This document shows, in pieces, positions 46,365 to 54,138 of a DNA stretch of 64,000 nucleotides; the first letter of the stretch is position 1; each line of letters begins with the position of its first letter. The notes beneath the pieces are model-generated. The model did not search any database, had not been told where the DNA came from, and worked only from the letters and a program-made list of their open reading frames with translations. The position numbers and the translations under genes were made by a program. The stretch comes from Caulobacter segnis ATCC 21756. GTDB lineage: Bacteria > Pseudomonadota > Alphaproteobacteria > Caulobacterales > Caulobacteraceae. Location: the NCBI RefSeq assembly GCF_000092285.1, contig NC_014100.1, positions 2,728,001-2,792,000 on the forward strand. The letters run 5' to 3'.

Positions 46365-47027
46365 CTACCCCTTCAGGGCGATGAAGCCCGCGGCCATGAA
46401 GCGGGCGATCCGCTTCTTGACCGCCGGGAAGTCGTCGGAGTGGCAGAGGCCGCCCGACAGCCGGTCGATCCGGCCGGTCCGCGCCAGGGTGTTCATCAGC
46501 GCGCCCGACACGAAGTGATAGCCCCAGAAGATCTCCTCGTCGGCGTAGTCCGGCAGGGCGCGCTTGAGAATGCCGACCAGCTTCAGGACCACCGGGTCGA
46601 AGTGCTCGTCCATCAGCGCCGCGCCCTCGGGCGTATTGCTGACCCGCGCGCAGAACGCGGCGTAGTTCATCCAGTGCTCGCCGCCCTCGTAGTAGAGATC
46701 GAGGTCGGTATCGAGGAAGGCGTGCAGCGCGCCCTCGACCGTGGGCTTGTCGCCGGCCGCCTGCTCGTACTGCTCCAGGGCGATCATGCGTCGGCCTGAC
46801 GTCACGCCAGCGCGGCGAGCGAACACCGCCTCGAACAGGTTGGTCTTGTCCTTGAAGTAGTAGTTGAGAAGCGTGGTGTGGATGCCGACCCGCTGGGCGA
46901 CATCGCGCAGGGTCACGCCATAAAGGCCATTCTGCGAGAACAGATATTCGGCCGCGTCCAGGATCTGCTCCAGGCTCTGGGCGCGCTGCTCGGCCTTGGT
47001 CCGCCTCGCCTTGCTCTCTCCCGCCAA
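46365..47027 (-). CDS. TetR-family transcriptional regulator
   Basis: A 220-residue TetR-type repressor. The DNA-binding domain is ILDAAEYLFSQNGLYGVTLR then DVAQRVGIHTTLLNYYFKDK, with a typical NYYFKDKTNLFEAV helix end (residues 21-68). The C-terminal ligand domain (HWMNYAAFCARVSNTPEGAA; YHFVSGALMNTLARTGRIDR) matches the group often annotated AcrR-like with a tetracyclin_rep_C-type tail. Two similar dyads flank it at both divergent promoters. It likely senses the cluster's substrate or its CoA ester; the inducer is unknown. Confidence 0.93.
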   Translation of the reverse strand: MAGESKARRTKAEQRAQSLEQILDAAEYLFSQNGLYGVTLRDVAQRVGIHTTLLNYYFKDKTNLFEAVFARRAGVTSGRRMIALEQYEQAAGDKPTVEGALHAFLDTDLDLYYEGGEHWMNYAAFCARVSNTPEGAALMDEHFDPVVLKLVGILKRALPDYADEEIFWGYHFVSGALMNTLARTGRIDRLSGGLCHSDDFPAVKKRIARFMAAGFIALKG

Positions 47028-47166
47028 GCCATCCTCCTCGTCGCTCCCATACGCTGGGTAGTAGGGCGCGGCGCGCGCCTGTCAATCATTCGCGTCACAG
47101 CCGGCGTCGCGCGGCTACGACCCCATGACCGAACAATGGTCATTGACGTACCGGCAGCGATAACAC

Positions 47167-47194
47167 AACACTCACTCTTGTAAGAATGAGCGTT
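47167..47194. promoter_or_regulatory. Second probable TetR operator, before the large TonB receptor
   Basis: A 28-bp imperfect dyad AACACTCACTCTTG / TAAGAATGAGCGTT, ending 30 nt before the receptor ATG and starting 140 nt before tetR. Its left half-site matches the operator at 44940-44973 in 13 of 14 positions; the right half matches in 8 of 14. It is thus placed to control the receptor and possibly tetR itself. Confidence 0.7.
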
Positions 47195-47224
47195 ACAGAC
47201 TCATTCAACGGGAGGGAACGCATC

Positions 47225-50200
47225 ATGAAAATCGGGCTTATGGGCGCGTCGGGTGCCGCGCTGTTGATGGGACTGGCGGGTCTAGGCGCGCCCGCCCTGG
47301 CCCAGGAACGGTCGGGCCAGGAGCCATCCACGCAGGTCGAGGAGATCGTCGTCACCGGGTCGAACATCCGAGGCTCGGCCTTGGACGCCGCCCTGCCCGT
47401 CGAGGTCTATTCGCAAGCCGAGCTTGAGAAGCAGGGTTCACCCACCGCTCTGGAATTCGCCAAGAGCCTGACCATCTCGGGCCCGACGACCGGCGAGTCC
47501 TACTACTTCGGCGGACCAGCCCTGGTCGGTTCGGTGAACTACAATCTGCGCGGCCTAGGGGCCGACAAGACGCTAGTCCTCCTGAACGGCCGGCGGATGA
47601 ACCAGAACACCGCCAACGTCCCGTCCATCGCCCTGGCGCGCACCGAGGTGCTGAAGGACGGCGCGGCGGTGATCTATGGGGCCGACGCCACCGGCGGCGT
47701 CGTCAACTTCATTACCCGCGACAAGTTCGTTGGCCTGGAGGCTCAGGGCCAGTACAAGCATATCCGGGGCTCGAAGGGCGACTATTCGGTCGGCGTGATG
47801 GGCGGCGTCGGCGAGGACCGGGTCAACCTTCTGGTCTCCGCCGAGTACGAGCATCGCTCGCGCCTCAACACGATGGAGCGGGACTTCACCAAGGCGTCGC
47901 TGAACCCGGTCACGGGCTACAACCCCGCGCCGTGGTCGACGCTGACCAACCTGACCGGCTGGATCCCGCGCGGCGCTCTTCCAGCCACGCCCAGCGCCAC
48001 CGATGTCGGCGAGTGGGGGCCGGCCGTCGGCGGCATCGTTTCGGACTTCACGCCCGCCAGCTGCGCGGCGGTCGGCGGCCGCTACGACAACGCCTATACC
48101 TGCGCCTACAACTACATTCCGTACTACCGACTGGTGGAGAACCAGGACACCTATCGGCTCTACGCCCAGCTGAAGGCGCAAATCACCGATACGATGAAGT
48201 TCCATACGGACGCCTCGTACGGCAAGGTGACCTTGCCGCAAGTGATGGGCTCGCCCGCCCAGCCCGTCTCGCGCGGGCCGGCGCTGGCCACCGGCGCGGT
48301 GAACCAGTTCTACGTGCCGATCACCAACCCGTTCGCGGCCGAGTTCGCGGCCAAGAACGGCATCGTCGGCGCCCAGGGCTTCACGCCAGTGACCTATCGG
48401 CTGTTCGGCCACGGCGGCAATCCCTACTACTCGGGCGGCGACGGCTTTGGCGTGGCCGACCGTATCGACAACAAGGTCTGGCGCGTGTCGGCCGGCCTCA
48501 CGGGCGAGCTCGGCGATCTCGCCCCCTTCGCCAAGCAGGTCGGCTACGACTTCGCCCTAACCTATAACGACGCCTACAACTACAATACCCACGCCGACAC
48601 CATCGGCTATCGCCTCCAGGAGGCGTTAAACGGTTTCGGCGGCCCCAACTGCCACGCCACGGACCTGGACCCCAGCCGCTTCGGCACGCAGAACGCCGCG
48701 GCCGCCGGCAAGAACGGCTGCCAGTACTGGAACCCCTTCTCCAGTTCGTTCAAGGGCCAGCCGGTTCGCGGCTTGGCCAATCCCAACTACGTCGCCGGCA
48801 AGGAAAACCCCGAGGACCTGGCGCTGTGGATGTTCGACCCGCGCGCGGTCGAGACGCTCAGCCACAACTTCACGGCTGATCTCGTGTTCGATGGTCGCTC
48901 CGGCATTGAGCTTCCTGGCGGCGAGATCGGCTGGGCGCTCGGCGCGCAGTATCGTTCGCTCGCCAACCGGGTGAACGTGCCCAGCGCGTTCAACAACGGC
49001 TCGATCCAGTGCGAGTGGCCCAGCAACACCACCAGCGCCAACGGCGCCGGATCGGGCAATCTGAGCCCGACGCCTCTGCCGACCGCCGATCCGAACTTCC
49101 GGGGCTGTACCCCCGACGCGCCTGGGCCATTCGTCCTCTTCGCCCCAACCCTGCCCAGCCGGGCCGAGCAGAGCCAGTACTCGCTGTTCGGCGAGCTGCA
49201 GGTTCCGCTCTTCTCGAACGTCGACATCCAGCTGGCGGCCCGCCGCGAGCGTTTCTCCAACGACCTGGGCGCGACGGTCTACAAGGTCTCGGGCAAGTGG
49301 AACGTCTGGGGTCCGCTCACCGTGCGCGCCTCGTACGGCACCAACTACCAGACCCCGCCCCTGGGCGTGACGCCCGGCGCCATCACGGTCGCGGCCCGCA
49401 CCTATACGGTGGCGGCGAGCAACTGGCTGGCGGCGCAGTTCATCACCGACGCCAACCTCAAGCCCGAAACCGCCAAGAGCGGCAATGTCGGCGCGATCTG
49501 GCAGAGCCGCGGCCTGGCCGACGGTCACGACTTCCGTCTGATCGTCGACTATTTCGACATCCGCACCAAGGACCAGATCGGCCAGGTCGCCGACCCGAAC
49601 CAGATCGCCAGCCTGGTTTTCAACGGCGCCGGCGGCACGATCACCACTTGCGATGTCGCCAAGCAGCCGCTGCTGGCGCGCATCAGCTTCAACAATGGCT
49701 GCGCGGTCGGCATGAGCGGCGTCGGGACCTTCAACGCCGTCTCCACCCGCTATGGCAACGGCCCGGGCCAGACGACCAAGGGCTTCGACATCCAGGCCAA
49801 GTATGGCCTGCCCTTGGGCGACGGTGATCTCGACATCGACGTCACCGCCACGCGGGTCACCGCCCTGCGGACCGGTCCGACGACCCTGGACGGCGTGACC
49901 ATATCGACCGGCGACGACCGTCTGGGCACGCTGAACTTCGCCACCTTCGCCCAGGCCGCGCCGAAGTGGCGCGCCAACCTCGGCGTCAACTACGCCCTCG
50001 GCCGGCAGAACTTCCGCCTCGGCGTCAACTTCGTCTCGGCCGTCCAGGACGAGCGGGCCGGCGCCCAGTACGGCGAGAACGGCAAGGACTGGGTGACCGC
50101 CGACTTCACCTATCGCCTGCAGCTGGGCGACGACATGGCGCTGACGCTGACGGCGGCCAACATCTTCGACAAGGATCCGCCGCCGGCCCAGGAAGAGTTC

Positions 50201-50269
50201 GGCTACGACCCGTGGACCGGAAACCCGCTGGGCCGGACCTTCGAGATCGGCGTCAAGAAGTCCTTCTAA
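47225..50269 (+). CDS. Large TonB-dependent receptor
   Basis: A 1014-residue TonB-dependent receptor. The signal peptide (GAALLMGLAGLGAPALA) precedes a TonB box VEEIVVTGSNIRGSAL. The plug has SVNYNLRGLGADKTLVLLNG and then RRMN, followed by VLKDGAAVIYGADATGGVVN. A long barrel ends FEIGVKKSF. The pattern SNIRG...NLRGLG is typical of the large Caulobacter/Xanthomonas carbohydrate- or aromatic-type receptors. The ATG chosen lies after GGGAGGGAA; the longer frame would place the operator inside the coding region. A good intrinsic terminator follows. Substrate unknown. Confidence 0.94.
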   Translation: MKIGLMGASGAALLMGLAGLGAPALAQERSGQEPSTQVEEIVVTGSNIRGSALDAALPVEVYSQAELEKQGSPTALEFAKSLTISGPTTGESYYFGGPALVGSVNYNLRGLGADKTLVLLNGRRMNQNTANVPSIALARTEVLKDGAAVIYGADATGGVVNFITRDKFVGLEAQGQYKHIRGSKGDYSVGVMGGVGEDRVNLLVSAEYEHRSRLNTMERDFTKASLNPVTGYNPAPWSTLTNLTGWIPRGALPATPSATDVGEWGPAVGGIVSDFTPASCAAVGGRYDNAYTCAYNYIPYYRLVENQDTYRLYAQLKAQITDTMKFHTDASYGKVTLPQVMGSPAQPVSRGPALATGAVNQFYVPITNPFAAEFAAKNGIVGAQGFTPVTYRLFGHGGNPYYSGGDGFGVADRIDNKVWRVSAGLTGELGDLAPFAKQVGYDFALTYNDAYNYNTHADTIGYRLQEALNGFGGPNCHATDLDPSRFGTQNAAAAGKNGCQYWNPFSSSFKGQPVRGLANPNYVAGKENPEDLALWMFDPRAVETLSHNFTADLVFDGRSGIELPGGEIGWALGAQYRSLANRVNVPSAFNNGSIQCEWPSNTTSANGAGSGNLSPTPLPTADPNFRGCTPDAPGPFVLFAPTLPSRAEQSQYSLFGELQVPLFSNVDIQLAARRERFSNDLGATVYKVSGKWNVWGPLTVRASYGTNYQTPPLGVTPGAITVAARTYTVAASNWLAAQFITDANLKPETAKSGNVGAIWQSRGLADGHDFRLIVDYFDIRTKDQIGQVADPNQIASLVFNGAGGTITTCDVAKQPLLARISFNNGCAVGMSGVGTFNAVSTRYGNGPGQTTKGFDIQAKYGLPLGDGDLDIDVTATRVTALRTGPTTLDGVTISTGDDRLGTLNFATFAQAAPKWRANLGVNYALGRQNFRLGVNFVSAVQDERAGAQYGENGKDWVTADFTYRLQLGDDMALTLTAANIFDKDPPPAQEEFGYDPWTGNPLGRTFEIGVKKSF

Positions 50270-50286
50270 CCTCCCCACCTCGCGCC

Positions 50287-50321
50287 TGGCGGATGGCTCC
50301 GGTCATCCGCCATTTCTTTTT
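50287..50321 (+). terminator. Intrinsic terminator after the large TonB receptor
   Basis: TGGCGGATG-GCTCCGGT-CATCCGCCA is a 9-bp perfect stem followed by TTTCTTTTT, a textbook Rho-independent terminator 17 nt past the stop codon. The remainder of the 246-nt gap up to the HxlR gene shows no convincing gene. Confidence 0.88.
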
Positions 50322-50515
50322 GGAAAATGCCCAATGCCGTTCGATCCTGGGCTTTGTTAATCGGCGCGGGCTCGGCGCTCGCGCCTCTGCTCCGCGCGAT
50401 CGCGACCACGCCGAGATCCGGCCCGCCATTCCGAACACGACCACCCGCGACGGCGCCAGGATCGGCTCGTTCATTCCATCCGATCATCAGTCTGGTGGGG
50501 CGGCCGCGGCGCCTT

Positions 50516-50920
50516 TTATGCCTTTCTCGCATCGAAAACCGTCCGTGCAGCCTCGATGCGTTCGATGTTCTTCTCGGCCCACATCCAGACGCCACAGAAG
50601 GCCTCGGCAAGGCTGAGGCCTAGATCTGTCAGGCGATACTCGACCTTTGGCGGGATCACGGGATGCACTGTTCGAACGACAAGCCCGTCCCGCTCCATCT
50701 GACGCAAGGTTTGGGTCAGCATCTTCTGGCTGATGTTTCCGACCAGTTCGCCAACACGGGTGAAACGGGTCTCGCCGTGCTCGGCCAGGATCTCCAGGAC
50801 CAGCATGGTCCATTTGTCCGCCACCCTGCCGATGACCTCATTGACGAGGGCCTCGACGCGCGGATCGGCATACTCGCCGGTTGCGGGGTCGGAAATTCTC
50901 GCTGGCGGAAGCGTTGCCAT
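50516..50920 (-). CDS. HxlR/MarR-type winged-helix regulator
   Basis: A 134-residue HxlR-family regulator. The family core is intact: KWTMLVLEILAEHGETRFTR, VGNISQKMLTQTLRQMERDG, LVVRTVHPVIPPKVEYRLTD and LGLSLAEAFCGVWMWAEKN. No cysteine is present near the N-terminus, so thiol sensing as in HypR seems unlikely. It is divergent from an SDR gene 109 nt away, the common arrangement for HxlR regulators of quinone- or aldehyde-type reductases. The ATG was chosen at the first convincing start, MATLPPARISDPATG. Confidence 0.9.
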   Translation of the reverse strand: MATLPPARISDPATGEYADPRVEALVNEVIGRVADKWTMLVLEILAEHGETRFTRVGELVGNISQKMLTQTLRQMERDGLVVRTVHPVIPPKVEYRLTDLGLSLAEAFCGVWMWAEKNIERIEAARTVFDARKA

Positions 50921-50940
50921 TCCAATTCTTTCTATTCGGT

Positions 50941-50967
50941 AAGTATGGCGACTTTTGGTGCCTACTT
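50941..50967. promoter_or_regulatory. Possible HxlR operator
   Basis: Arms AAGTA and TACTT separated by 17 nt lie in the 109-nt divergent promoter between the HxlR and SDR genes. The overall look (GTAAGTATGG...GCCTACTTTCC) resembles sites bound by HxlR proteins, but it is short and was judged by eye. Confidence 0.4.
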
Positions 50968-51029
50968 TCCAATGGAGAGTGAGATCAGTACCTGATTTGC
51001 AACCGCTCAGCCACGCGTCGGAGGCAACA

Positions 51030-51782
51030 ATGAACATCACCGGCAACACCATATTGATCACCGGCGGCGGCAGCGGCATCGGCCGCGCCCTGGCCGAGGC
51101 TCTGCATGCTCGAGGCAATCAGATCATCATCACGGGGCGTCGCGAGAGCCTGCTGAAGGAAACCGCCGCCGCCAATCCGGGCATGGCCTGGTCCACGCTG
51201 GACGTAGAGGACCCCGCCGCCATCGCCGCCTTCGGCGCTGGCGTCGTCAAGAGCCATCCGGGCCTGAACGCCGTGATCCTCAACGCCGGTATCATGAAGG
51301 CCGAAGATCTCACGGCGCCCGCCCTCGATCTCTCGACCGTGGAAGCGACGATCTTCACCAACCTCCTAGGCCCTATACGGCTGACGGCGGCCCTGCTTCC
51401 GCACTTGAAGGCGCAGCCGAAGGCGACGGTGATCACCGTGACCTCAGGCCTGGCATTCATTCCGCTCGCGGCGACCCCGACCTACAACGCGACCAAGGCA
51501 GCCATGCATTCGTGGACGCAGTCGCTTCGTCACCAGTTGCGCGACACGGCCGTGGAGGTTTTGGAGCTGGCGCCGCCCGCCGTCGCCACCGATCTGATGC
51601 CCGGCCATGCCGAGAACCCCAGCTCCATGCCGCTGGCGGATTTTACGACGGAGGTTATCGACCTGATCGAAAGAGGCGAGACGCCGCGCGGCGAGATCCT
51701 GGTCGAGCGGGTCAAGCCGCTGCGCTTCGCCGAGGTCGGCGGCTATGAGGCCATGTTCCAGCGGCTGAACGGGGGCCACTGA
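51030..51782 (+). CDS. SDR family oxidoreductase (DltE-like)
   Basis: A 250-residue short-chain dehydrogenase. The cofactor loop is LITGGGSGIGRALAEALHAR (residues 9-28), followed by NAVILNAGIM, the Ser in TVTSGLAFIPLAATPTYNAT and the YNATK active site, and a C-terminus with TTEVIDLIERGETPRGEILV. The form resembles DltE-type oxidoreductases in HxlR-linked pairs. GGAGG lies 6 nt before the ATG. It is probably induced by electrophilic stress; the substrate is not known. Confidence 0.9.
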   Translation: MNITGNTILITGGGSGIGRALAEALHARGNQIIITGRRESLLKETAAANPGMAWSTLDVEDPAAIAAFGAGVVKSHPGLNAVILNAGIMKAEDLTAPALDLSTVEATIFTNLLGPIRLTAALLPHLKAQPKATVITVTSGLAFIPLAATPTYNATKAAMHSWTQSLRHQLRDTAVEVLELAPPAVATDLMPGHAENPSSMPLADFTTEVIDLIERGETPRGEILVERVKPLRFAEVGGYEAMFQRLNGGH

Positions 51783-51799
51783 ACGCGTCGAGGCGGTGA

Positions 51800-51834
51800 G
51801 AAGCCGCCGACAAAAAGCGGCTTCCCTCTTTTCT
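51800..51834 (+). terminator. Intrinsic terminator after the SDR gene
   Basis: GAAGCCGC-CGACAAAAA-GCGGCTTC forms an 8-bp perfect stem followed by CCTCTTTTCT. It lies 17 nt past the SDR stop and before the convergent LysR gene. Confidence 0.75.
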
Positions 51835-51941
51835 CGTTCGTGGCCAGTAGTCATAGCAGCGCCACGAGCGGACATTGCGCTCGGCTCCAAAAGCCGACCT
51901 GCTACTCGGCACCGGAGTGATTGATCCTCTTTCCACAAGCT

Positions 51942-52850
51942 TCAGCCTATCTCGACGTACCTCGCGAGCTCTTCAGGCGCGCCTGTGGGAAACGCGGCCT
52001 TGAGATGATCCAGGAAGGCGGAGACACGCGCACTGAGCAGCCGACGGGAAGGATAGAGCGCCCATAGCGCGATCTCCGACCCAGCGACGTCGCCCCAGGA
52101 GACCAGTCGGCCGGCGTCCAGGTCGTGACTAACCAACGAAATCGGCAGGCGGGCGATCCCGACGCTGGCCCGCACCGCGTCGCGGACCATGATCAGCGAC
52201 GACAGGCGCAAGACGGGCTCGACCGCGATCCTGGAAGGACCGTTCAAGGTCGTTACATCCCAGGTCTCGGCGTCAGCTCCCGCGCCACGGACCACGGCCC
52301 GTATGGATGAACTGTCCTTCGGTCGCGCCAGGTCCGGGCTAGCCACAACGACCAGGCGGTCGCGCAGGAAGATGCGGCCGATCAGGCCCGCGTCCGGGTT
52401 CGGGTTCACCCGGATCACCAAGTCATAGCCCTCCTCGACCATGTCCACCGCGCGGTCGTCGGTCGTCACTTCCAGTCGCACCTCGGGGAACGCCAGGGCG
52501 AATTCAGCGGCCAGGCGGCCCATTGCGGTTTGGGAGAACAGCAGCGGCGCGCTGATTCGCAGGCGGCCGCGCGGCGTCCCGCCGCCGGAAGCGATCGCGG
52601 CGGCGGCTTCGTCCAACTCGGCCAGCAGAGCGCCGGTGCGAGCGAACAGCGCCCGGCCCTCTTCGGTGAGCTTCAATGTCCGCCCACCGCGCTCGAACAA
52701 GCGCAAGTCCAGGCTGGCCTCCAGCTCAGAGACCCGCCGTGACAGCGTGGCCTTGGGGCGGCCGGTTTCGCGGGCGGCGCGGCCGAAGCCACCATGCCGG
52801 GCGACGAGATTGAAATCGGCGAGAGCCAGGAGATCCATCTGTTCCACCAT
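51942..52850 (-). CDS. LysR-family transcriptional regulator
   Basis: A 302-residue LysR regulator. The helix-turn-helix is FNLVARHGGFGRAARETGRP then KATLSRRVSELEASLDLRLF, and the effector domain begins near GRLRISAPLLFSQTAMGRLA. The variant with RP-KATLSRRV resembles the CrgA/YhjC-like group that controls adjacent reductases. A second Met (MDLLALAD) is also possible as start. The gene is divergent from the NmrA-like gene with 92 nt between them, so a shared LysR-controlled promoter is likely. Confidence 0.93.
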   Translation of the reverse strand: MVEQMDLLALADFNLVARHGGFGRAARETGRPKATLSRRVSELEASLDLRLFERGGRTLKLTEEGRALFARTGALLAELDEAAAAIASGGGTPRGRLRISAPLLFSQTAMGRLAAEFALAFPEVRLEVTTDDRAVDMVEEGYDLVIRVNPNPDAGLIGRIFLRDRLVVVASPDLARPKDSSSIRAVVRGAGADAETWDVTTLNGPSRIAVEPVLRLSSLIMVRDAVRASVGIARLPISLVSHDLDAGRLVSWGDVAGSEIALWALYPSRRLLSARVSAFLDHLKAAFPTGAPEELARYVEIG

Positions 52851-52942
52851 TGAGACGGTTCGTCCAAATCTAGCGACTATTGGTCTTAATGTGGATCGAT
52901 CATTTTCCGGGTGTCCACCCACTCCAACCCGGAGATTTCCCT

Positions 52943-53821
52943 ATGACCATCCTCGTTACCGGCGCGACCGGCCGTGTCGGCCGCCAAGTCGTTCAGCAAT
53001 TGATCCGGCGCGACGCCAAGGTCCGCGTCCTGGTCCGCGATCCCGCCAAGGCCGACTTCCCGACCCGCGTCGAGATCGCCAAGGGCGACCTGCTCGACAT
53101 CGACGCCCTGAGGTCCGCCTTCAAGGGCGTGAGCACGCTGTTCCTGATCAACGCCGTGGCGGGCGACGAATTCACCCAGGCGCTGATCACCCTGAACATC
53201 GCCCGCCAGTGCGGCGTCGAACGGGTGGTCTACCTGTCGGTGCTGCATGCCGATCGCTTCGTGGACGTACCGCATTTCGCCGTGAAGTTCGGCGCCGAGC
53301 GGATGATCCAGCAGATGGGCTTTTCCGCCACGATCCTGCGCCCGGCCTACTTCATCGACAACGACCTGACGATCAAGGACGTGGTCCTGAACCACGGCGT
53401 CTATCCGATGCCGATCGGAGCCAAGGGCATCGCCATGATCGACGCGCGCGACATTGCAGAGGTCGCTGCGATCGAGCTGATCCGCCAAGACCAGGCATCG
53501 AGCAAGCTGCCGGTCGAGACGCTCAACCTGGTCGGTCCCGACACGCTGACGGGGGCGGCCGTGGCGGCGATCTGGTCGGACGTACTGGGCCGCCCGGTCC
53601 TCTATGGCGGCGACGATCCCAGCGGCTTCGAGCAGAACGCGGCCGCGTTCATGCCCAAGTGGATGGCCTACGAGATGCGCCTAATGGCCGAACGCTTCGT
53701 CAGCGACGGCATGGTTCCGGAGGCCGGCGATGTCGCGCGCCTAACCGCGATCCTGGGCCGCCCGCTGTACAGCTATCGCGACTTCGCCGGCGAATTCGCG
53801 GCCGAGATGAAGCAGGCTTAG
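52943..53821 (+). CDS. NmrA-like NAD(P)-binding protein
   Basis: A 292-residue atypical SDR of the NmrA/HSCARG type. The cofactor loop is MTILVTGATGRVGRQVVQQL. It continues DAKVRVLVRDPAKADFPTRV, GVSTLFLINAVAGDEFTQAL and LRPAYFIDND. The usual SDR Tyr-x3-Lys motif is not clear (FAVKFGAERMIQQMG holds a Lys but no Tyr), so it may act as a redox sensor or quinone reductase. The ATG follows GGAGATTTCCC. It pairs with the divergent LysR gene. Confidence 0.88.
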   Translation: MTILVTGATGRVGRQVVQQLIRRDAKVRVLVRDPAKADFPTRVEIAKGDLLDIDALRSAFKGVSTLFLINAVAGDEFTQALITLNIARQCGVERVVYLSVLHADRFVDVPHFAVKFGAERMIQQMGFSATILRPAYFIDNDLTIKDVVLNHGVYPMPIGAKGIAMIDARDIAEVAAIELIRQDQASSKLPVETLNLVGPDTLTGAAVAAIWSDVLGRPVLYGGDDPSGFEQNAAAFMPKWMAYEMRLMAERFVSDGMVPEAGDVARLTAILGRPLYSYRDFAGEFAAEMKQA

Positions 53822-53872
53822 TTGCAGCTGGGAATTGGGGGTGGCCAGCGCTGGCCGCCCTCTGCTCGCTTG

Positions 53873-53917
53873 GCGCCAAGAGCCGCCCTTGATGCGCCTC
53901 CAGGAATCGGACGTTCG
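53873..53917 (+). repeat. Degenerate 45-bp direct repeat, copy 1
   Basis: Begins GCGCCAAGAGCCGCCCTTGA and shares 36 of 45 bases with the copy that starts 114 bp downstream. The strongest shared blocks are CCTTGATG and CCTCCAGGAA. It looks like the remnant of a dispersed intergenic repeat family. Confidence 0.65.
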
Positions 53918-53986
53918 CTCCAAGGAAGCGGAGGCGGCTTTCCACCCTTCTCGGCCGCTGCCGGCGTCAGCTTCTGCGGCGGCGCT

Positions 53987-54031
53987 GCGCCATGAGCCGA
54001 CCTTGATGTTCCTCCAGGAAGACGACATTCA
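53987..54031 (+). repeat. Degenerate 45-bp direct repeat, copy 2
   Basis: Begins GCGCCATGAGCCGACCTTGA. Nine mismatches separate it from copy 1. The DNA between the copies is not itself repeated. Confidence 0.65.
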
Positions 54032-54138
54032 GCCGGCTGGGCTTAGGAAGTCGTTGACAGGTCCTTACTGGGGCTGGAAGATCTGGATCACCGGTGGGGA
54101 TAGTCGCCTTCCCCTTGATCCGTAATCGGACGAAGCGA

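Larger units (their letters stand above)
53822..54138. other. 317-nt intergenic region with a degenerate direct repeat
   Basis: No gene is supported here. The stretch separates the plus-strand NmrA-like gene from the 3' end of the minus-strand regulator gene, so it lies between two 3' ends. It contains two copies of a 45-bp repeat (listed separately) and Ala/Arg-type reading frames that are byproducts of base composition. Confidence 0.7.

Noticed and set aside
48626..50278. Minus-strand frame opposite the large TonB receptor
   Set aside because: Composition is that of a shadow; the terminator and operator serve the plus-strand gene.
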